From Candidatus Moranbacteria bacterium RIFCSPLOWO2_12_FULL_48_12 (GTDB taxonomy: Bacteria > Patescibacteriota > Minisyncoccia > Moranbacterales > UBA1568), in NCBI GenBank assembly GCA_001784735.1, contig MFSB01000033.1, forward strand, positions 439 through 34,867: a DNA stretch of 34,429 bases. The letters are read 5' to 3'. A program made the translations under genes and the position numbers. Position 1 is the stretch's first letter. Every line of letters starts with the position of its first letter. Of the stretch, positions 29,961-34,429 are shown piece after piece. The notes under the pieces were generated by a model. The model worked only from the letters and a program-made list of their open reading frames with translations. It made no database searches and was not told where the DNA came from.

Positions 29961-30121
29961 TTGGGCGCCTTCTGCGGAAAAATTTCCAGAGAGGCTTGAA
30001 AGTTTTTCGAGCACGGTGCCGTCCCGTCAAGACGGGGCGGATCGAAAAAGTTTCAGAAGTGAGTTCGCCGCTGGGCGAACGAGTGTCTCTCGGGAAATTT
30101 TTCCGCACGAAGGTGCTACAA
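29961..30121. repeat. MITE-like branched inverted repeat upstream of the second glycosyltransferase
   Basis: The outer arms 29961-29993 and 30086-30121 contain the exact complements GCGGAAAAATTTCC (29974-29987) and GGAAATTTTTCCGC (30093-30106), with extensions on both sides. Inside are a second stem (GAAAGTTTTTCGA with TCGAAAAAGTTTC), a CCCGTC-AA-GACGGG hairpin and a GTTCGCC/GGGCGAAC hairpin at 30063-30080. It ends 15 bases before the start codon. Confidence 0.75.
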
Positions 30122-30135
30122 CCAAAACAATAATT

Positions 30136-32118
30136 ATGGATTTCCTGAAAAAACATGCTTTTCTCATTGTCGCCGGCATTTTGACTTTCCATTTCATCCT
30201 CTCCCTCATGGTGTCCAGCCAGGAATCCATGATTTTTGATGAGAAAGCTCACATCCCCGCCGCTTACAGTTACGTCCGCTACGGCGATATGCGCCTCAAT
30301 CCCGAGCATCCACCTTTCCTCAAAGACCTGGCAGGCCTCCCGCTCCTTTTTCTACAACCGGCTTTTCCCCTCGCGTCCAAAGAATGGCAGTCCGGCGCCA
30401 ATGAACAGTGGGCTATCGGCGATATGTTCGTCAATTGCACGCGGCCGGACATCGTCTGCAATGACGCTGACACCATCCTTTTCTGGTCGCGCATCCCCAT
30501 CACTCTTATCGCCGTAGTCCTCGGCATCGTCCTTTTCCTCTGGACGCGGGAACTGGCTGGGACGCTCGCGGGACTTTTCGCGGTTACCCTGTATGCCTTC
30601 GATCCCAATATTATCGCCCACAATCACTATGTGACGACTGACATCGGTATCGCCGCGTTTCTCTTTTTCGCATTCTATTTTTTCGTCCGTTTCCTGAAAA
30701 ATCCCAGTTTCAAGAATGTCCTTATCGCGGGAATTTTTCTGGGGCTGGCGGAGCTCGCCAAATTTTCTGCTGTCCTGCTCTTCCCCATCTTCGGCCTCTT
30801 CGCCGTCCTCTATGGGCTCAGCAAACGGAAGCCGACTGACGATGCCCGCTCGGTGTTTGCCTTCAAGCTGCGCTCTGTATTCGAGTATGTCCTCAAATAC
30901 GCCGGGAGTGTCATCATCTGCTTTGGGCTCATCTGGATCCTCTACTTCATGAATACGCTCAATATGCCAGGCGAAAAACTTTCTGAAAACGCCCTCGCCG
31001 CTTTCCCGCATACCACGGCTGTCGGAAAATTCGCCATCGACTTCGTGACAGCCACCAGCCAGTCGCCCCTCCTCAAGCCGTTCTCTGAATACTTCCTCGG
31101 CGTCTTTATGGTGTTCGGCCGCGTGACTGGCGGCAACACCTACTATTTCCTCGGTCAGGTTTCCAACCAAGCTTCCCCCTGGTATTTCCCGATTGTCTTT
31201 CTCCTCAAAGAAACCTTGCCGTTCCTCATTATCCTCCTCCTCACCTCTCTCTACGCCCTCTCCCGGATAGGCAAAACTCTCATCCGAGAAAAGGGAGCGG
31301 CCTTTCCTTTCCTGGTCCGCCTAGACTCTCGCCTCGATTCGGCGAAGTGGGCGGCGAAGCTGGCCCGTTCCTTTCAAAACAATACGACGACGTACCTGGC
31401 CCTGTTTTTCATCCTCTTTTACAGCTACGTGAGTATTACCGGAAACCTCAACATCGGCTTGCGCCACCTTTTCCCGATCCTCCCCTTTCTCTATATGCTG
31501 ACCGCCAAAGTAAGCTTTGACTTCTTCCGCCGTCATGAAAATGACAAGGTAACGCGCCAAATCCTGGCCTGTATTCTCGGTGGTTTGACTTTATCTATAG
31601 TAGCTATCCCCATCTTGGCATACCCCAGCTATCTCTCGTATTTCAATGCCGCCGCTGGCGGACACTTAAACGGATATCAGTACGTTACGGACTCCAATTA
31701 CGACTGGGGCCAAGACCTTAAACATTTGCGGAACTTTGTCGATACATATAATAATTGCCTGAGCACCGGTATCGGAGCTCTTAATTGCAAAGGCATTAGC
31801 ATCAATCCTAAGGCTTTGACTGAGTCAAGCTCCTCCCGCATGGCAGGTGACAAGGCTTTGTTTATTGACAAAATTCGCGTTGACTACTTCGGCGGCGCCA
31901 GTCCGACCTACTATCTCGGCAACAAATACGTTTCTTGGCACTCCTACAACGACCCGGAGCCTGGCTGGTATGCCCTCTCGGCTGGATTCATCCAAGAAAG
32001 CTCTTATTCTCCCAACTTGAAGCCAGGAGACAAGACTTACGCCTGGAGGTTTGACTATCCGCTCGTCACCCGCGCCGGTGATTCCATTTTCGTCTATTAC
32101 ATCCCAGAAATAAAATAA
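30136..32118 (+). CDS. PMT/ArnT-like polytopic glycosyltransferase
   Basis: 660 residues. The same GT-C superfamily as its neighbour but a different branch. Residues 8-26 form the first helix. The exported loop carries MIFDEKAHIPAAYSYVRYGD with D35-E36, then RLNPEHPPFLKDLAGLPLL, a typical donor/catalytic loop. About eleven further helices run to residue 540, and the last 110 residues are exported (DSNYDWGQDLKHL, ALSAGFIQESSY). The DWGQDLK string occurs in other members of this branch. A dispersed palindromic element at 31317-31364 is read in frame as RLDSRLDSAKWAAKLAR, inside a hydrophilic loop. ATG 30136 is chosen over an upstream open extension that runs through the MITE-like repeat. A good terminator follows. 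Confidence 0.88.
   Translation: MDFLKKHAFLIVAGILTFHFILSLMVSSQESMIFDEKAHIPAAYSYVRYGDMRLNPEHPPFLKDLAGLPLLFLQPAFPLASKEWQSGANEQWAIGDMFVNCTRPDIVCNDADTILFWSRIPITLIAVVLGIVLFLWTRELAGTLAGLFAVTLYAFDPNIIAHNHYVTTDIGIAAFLFFAFYFFVRFLKNPSFKNVLIAGIFLGLAELAKFSAVLLFPIFGLFAVLYGLSKRKPTDDARSVFAFKLRSVFEYVLKYAGSVIICFGLIWILYFMNTLNMPGEKLSENALAAFPHTTAVGKFAIDFVTATSQSPLLKPFSEYFLGVFMVFGRVTGGNTYYFLGQVSNQASPWYFPIVFLLKETLPFLIILLLTSLYALSRIGKTLIREKGAAFPFLVRLDSRLDSAKWAAKLARSFQNNTTTYLALFFILFYSYVSITGNLNIGLRHLFPILPFLYMLTAKVSFDFFRRHENDKVTRQILACILGGLTLSIVAIPILAYPSYLSYFNAAAGGHLNGYQYVTDSNYDWGQDLKHLRNFVDTYNNCLSTGIGALNCKGISINPKALTESSSSRMAGDKALFIDKIRVDYFGGASPTYYLGNKYVSWHSYNDPEPGWYALSAGFIQESSYSPNLKPGDKTYAWRFDYPLVTRAGDSIFVYYIPEIK
31317..31364. 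repeat. Palindromic element inside the second glycosyltransferase gene
   Basis: CCGCCTAGACTC (31317-31328) and CGGCGAAGCTGGC (31352-31364) match the two halves of the element in rpmE (12 of 12 and 12 of 13 bases). An extra internal stretch with CGCCTCGATTCGGCG lies between them. Read in frame, in a loop between membrane helices. Confidence 0.6.
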
Positions 32119-32126
32119 TCGGATAC

Positions 32127-32155
32127 AAAAACACTCTTTTTTGGAAGTGTTTTTT
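32127..32155 (+). terminator. Terminator of the second glycosyltransferase gene
   Basis: AAAAACACT (32127-32135) pairs with AGTGTTTTT (32146-32154), followed by T. It is AT-rich but long and directly behind the stop. Confidence 0.75.
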
Positions 32156-32179
32156 GAAATATGTAGTAGTATACTTTTA

Positions 32180-32281
32180 CAATTTCTAATTTCTAATTAC
32201 CAATTTCTAATAAAGTTACAATATTCAATTCCAAAACTAAAAGTTGCATTAGATATTAGAAAATAGGTATTAGATATTTTT
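32180..32281. repeat. Opposed heptameric repeats between the glycosyltransferase and ftsQ genes
   Basis: TTTCTAATTTCTAATTACCAAT occupies about 32182-32203. TTAGATATTAGAAAATAGG, then TATTAGATATT, occupies 32249-32279. The spacer is AT-rich. Same layout as at 10.9 and 17.8 kb. Confidence 0.7.
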
Positions 32282-32286
32282 GTAGA

Positions 32287-33258
32287 CTATTTCTTTTTCT
32301 TGGAGGAAACATCGGTTTTCTTTTCTTCTGTCAGCACCGAAGGAGAAAGAGTGACTGGGCTTTCTATATTTTCTCCTTCGCGAAACGCATAGTACGCCCG
32401 GGTTTCCGCGCGCAGGTCGATATACGCCAACTTTGCACGCCGCTCTTTCGGCAACTCTTTCTCAATAAGAAGCTTGAGCACATTGAGCGATGCCTCGATC
32501 GGGATCCCGGTGCCAAAATATGCCTCCCATCCTTCATCCGTTTTGACGCGCAGTTCGTCGGCAAAACGAGAGACTGTCGTATACCGCGGCTCAATCCCCA
32601 GCCCCAACTGCGCCGGAAACAGCTCCTTCATCTGGATGGCGAAAGCCCCATAACTCGCATCAAAAACTTTTTCTCCCAGAGCCACCTGTTTGTTGCTCAT
32701 ATCGGTGATAGAAAGCACGTACGGCATATTTTCCGGCAGAAGCGCCTGCGTACTATCGTGCGCCGCCCCTTCTTCATCGATGAGATAATATTGGTCTTGA
32801 GAATACCAGAGAATGATTTTCTTCCGCTCCGTCACCTCGATATTCAGATTATTCGGAAAAACGCGCGTCACGGAGACGGAAGCCAGGAGCGGGTATTCCA
32901 AGCGCAGCCGTTTTTCCAGATCCTGCGGCCGCACCAGAAAAAAATTCTGCCGGAAAAAGATCCGAAGATATTTTCTTGACAGCTCCCTCTCGATGAATCC
33001 GCCGAGCGTCCTTTGAGAAATCTCGCTCATCCCTGCGATCCGCGGCGAAGCGATAAGAAAAAATGTGGAAAAAAAGGCTGTATAAGAAAGCGTCCCAAAG
33101 AAAAGTGCCCAAAGGAAAAGAGTACCCGCTCCGATGTGCCGTCTTTCTTTTTTTCCCACCGTGCGATATCTTTTCCGCTCTGGCAAGCCCTTGCGCAAAA
33201 AATGCATCGATGATTTTTCTTGGTGTTTTTGTTTTGTCCGTTTTGATACAAACCACAT
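32287..33258 (-). CDS. ftsQ: Cell division protein FtsQ/DivIB
   Basis: 323 residues. FtsQ is a bitopic divisome protein that links early and late division proteins and regulates septal wall synthesis. A basic cytoplasmic head (1-42) is followed by one membrane helix (about 43-71). A POTRA-like domain follows (106-145: FFLVRPQDLEKRLRLEYPLL, SVSVTRVFPNNLNIEVTERK), then the beta domain beginning LWYSQDQYYLIDEEGAAHD. The string NNLNIEVTERKKIILW-LIDEEG is the FtsQ hallmark. The C-terminus is a Lys-rich tail. ATG 33258 is used; ATG 33207 would remove 17 basic residues and is possible, and neither has a strong ribosome binding site. It lies 37 bases after the delta-prime gene. The presence of FtsQ implies septal peptidoglycan synthesis. 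Confidence 0.88.
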   Translation of the reverse strand: MWFVSKRTKQKHQEKSSMHFLRKGLPERKRYRTVGKKERRHIGAGTLFLWALFFGTLSYTAFFSTFFLIASPRIAGMSEISQRTLGGFIERELSRKYLRIFFRQNFFLVRPQDLEKRLRLEYPLLASVSVTRVFPNNLNIEVTERKKIILWYSQDQYYLIDEEGAAHDSTQALLPENMPYVLSITDMSNKQVALGEKVFDASYGAFAIQMKELFPAQLGLGIEPRYTTVSRFADELRVKTDEGWEAYFGTGIPIEASLNVLKLLIEKELPKERRAKLAYIDLRAETRAYYAFREGENIESPVTLSPSVLTEEKKTDVSSKKKK

Positions 33259-33295
33259 AAAATAACTGACAACCAACTACTTACGACTAACGACA

Positions 33296-34201
33296 CTATA
33301 CCGAAAGGAAGAGTTTTTCTATAAGAAGCCGCGCGTTGCTCTGCGTCGTCTTGAGAAGCATAAGCGTTTCTTCCACCGCTTCCAAGAGTCCGAAGAAGCG
33401 CGTCGTATAGCGCGGATCGGCGCCCTTGAGAGCCTGCGCATAGAGTCCCGGCAGCCACCATTCGAACAACCGCACCGTTTCAGGAATATTTTTTGCCAAT
33501 TCTTCCGCCAAACGGAGGCGCTCCCCGAGCGTCAAGGTCGTGAGGCGGAAGAGACGCTCCAGCTTCTCTTGCTCAACGCGAAAGCTCTGCGGGTCATGCG
33601 CTGCCCGGACAATCATCCCCGGTCTGCCCAAAGAAAAGAAAAATGGCGCGAGGATATGCTCTCCGTTTCTCACGAACAAAGTGTCCAGTCCCTCTTCTAT
33701 TTCTTCGGACGATACATAATCGAAGCGGATGCGCTCGGCACGCGAGAGAATCGTCGGGAGAATGTTTCCCACATCATGCGTCACCAATACCATCACGGCG
33801 GTAGACTTGGGCTCTTCAAGGGTCTTCAAAATGACATTCTGGGCGGTTTGCGTGAGCTTGTGCGCCTCTTCGATAATGACGACCCGAAAATGCCCCCTGG
33901 CCGGAAAGCGCCCTAAGAATTGCAGCGCCTCGCGCATCGCTTCCGCTCCGATACTCTTCTCTTTGGTGATGCCGCGCTTGGCAACTTCTTCCGGCCGGAC
34001 AATGAGCACATCGAAAGGGTGCGGCTTGTTCTCGCTCGGCTCGAAATCCGGCTCACCGACCAGAATACTGGCAAATTCCAGGGCGCAGAGACTCTTCCCC
34101 ACGCCTTGCGGGCCTGAGAAAAGGTAGCCTTGGGAAATCTTGTTCTCCCGAGCGAGCTTTTTCAACCGCTCTCTGACTGCATGATGACCGATGATTTTCA
34201 T
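33296..34201 (-). CDS. holB: DNA polymerase III delta-prime subunit
   Basis: 301 residues. Part of the clamp loader that places the beta clamp on DNA. Residues 1-25 are the usual lead (IIGHHAVRERLKKLARENKI). Walker A is GPQGVGKS at 30-37. The Walker B-like strand VVIIEEAHKLTQTAQNVILKTLEEP is near 100-125, and sensor 1 is VLVTHDVGNILPTILSRAERI. The SRA replaces the common SRC arginine-finger motif, keeping the Arg. Length and the short C-terminal domain fit delta-prime better than gamma/tau, which is much longer and has a cysteine zinc site absent here. ATG 34201 matches the family; an in-frame extension to 34222 is ignored. It is upstream of ftsQ in the same direction. Confidence 0.88.
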   Translation of the reverse strand: MKIIGHHAVRERLKKLARENKISQGYLFSGPQGVGKSLCALEFASILVGEPDFEPSENKPHPFDVLIVRPEEVAKRGITKEKSIGAEAMREALQFLGRFPARGHFRVVIIEEAHKLTQTAQNVILKTLEEPKSTAVMVLVTHDVGNILPTILSRAERIRFDYVSSEEIEEGLDTLFVRNGEHILAPFFFSLGRPGMIVRAAHDPQSFRVEQEKLERLFRLTTLTLGERLRLAEELAKNIPETVRLFEWWLPGLYAQALKGADPRYTTRFFGLLEAVEETLMLLKTTQSNARLLIEKLFLSV

Positions 34202-34429
34202 AATGTAAAATGTAAAAATCAAAATTCAAAATGACAGATTAAAATTCAAAAATATGAATGCGCTCTAAATCTTTACATTTTGCATTGTCATTTTGATTTT
34301 TGATATTTCATTTTTCCATTAAAACCTTCTAAAGGCACTCTTCAATAAATCCAGCACCTTCACCACAGGGTATTAAACCCTGTGGGAAGGATTTTATGTT
34401 TCCATTCATCCCCGTGGCAAGACCACGGG
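34202..34429. other. Repeat-rich spacer at the right edge
   Basis: No gene is seen. AT-rich strings AAAATCAAAATTCAAAATGACAG (34217-34239) and TGTCATTTTGATTTTTGA (34287-34304) are partly complementary. Two hairpins follow: CCACAGGGT-ATTAA-ACCCTGTGG at 34361-34383 and CCCGTGG-CAAGA-CCACGGG at 34411-34429, the latter ending at the window border. Confidence 0.65.

Noticed and set aside
30016..30135. A 40-residue N-terminal extension of the second glycosyltransferase
   Set aside because: It is encoded by the MITE-like inverted repeat; the membrane helix and catalytic loop follow ATG 30136 at the usual distance.

Overview
The window looks like a chromosomal segment of a Patescibacteria (Candidate Phyla Radiation) bacterium, most likely from the Parcubacteria side. 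Four things point there: the short single-core EF-Ts, the compact tsf-rpsB and rpmE-prfA-prmC blocks, several membrane proteins of a style I associate with CPR genomes, and intergenic spaces packed with palindromic and heptameric repeats. UGA is a normal stop here (the GT4 gene and the 1021-residue gene end in TGA), so this is not a lineage that recodes UGA. Taxonomy is inference; there is no rRNA or tRNA gene in the window.

Layout. 1-2.9 kb (minus strand): a cut-off HTH gene, a membrane-anchored TPR protein, tsf and rpsB. 3.2-5.9 kb (plus): rpmE, prfA and prmC. The rpsB and rpmE promoters are back to back and share one -35 box. 5.9-7.6 kb: a 23-residue Lys-rich gene with its own promoter, a repeat-rich spacer, then a membrane-anchored protein behind a strong promoter. 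7.7-11.5 kb (minus): a DUF192 protein, a GT4 lipid-phosphate sugar transferase, a small membrane protein, RmuC and a winged-helix regulator. 11.8-14.3 kb (plus): an 823-residue transmembrane protein with a degenerate PP2C-like domain, preceded by a leader whose two ends pair. 14.4-15.1 kb (minus): a HAD phosphatase.

15.2-27.8 kb (minus) is the most unusual region. Three giant, unrecognised, low-complexity and repeat-containing proteins (961, 1031 and 1021 residues) are followed by two small proteins and a VirD4/TraG-like membrane ATPase, all on one strand. I read it as one functional unit, possibly a CPR-type secretion or surface apparatus. No conjugation relaxase, VirB4 or VirB6 is present.

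28.1-32.1 kb (plus): two polytopic GT39/ArnT-like glycosyltransferases, the second preceded by a MITE-like branched inverted repeat. 32.3-34.2 kb (minus): FtsQ and the DNA polymerase III delta-prime subunit, then repeat-rich spacer to the end.

Two themes cut across the window. Many promoters are of the extended -10 type (TGN-TATAMT). Dispersed palindromic repeats occur between genes and also inside reading frames (rpmE and the second glycosyltransferase).
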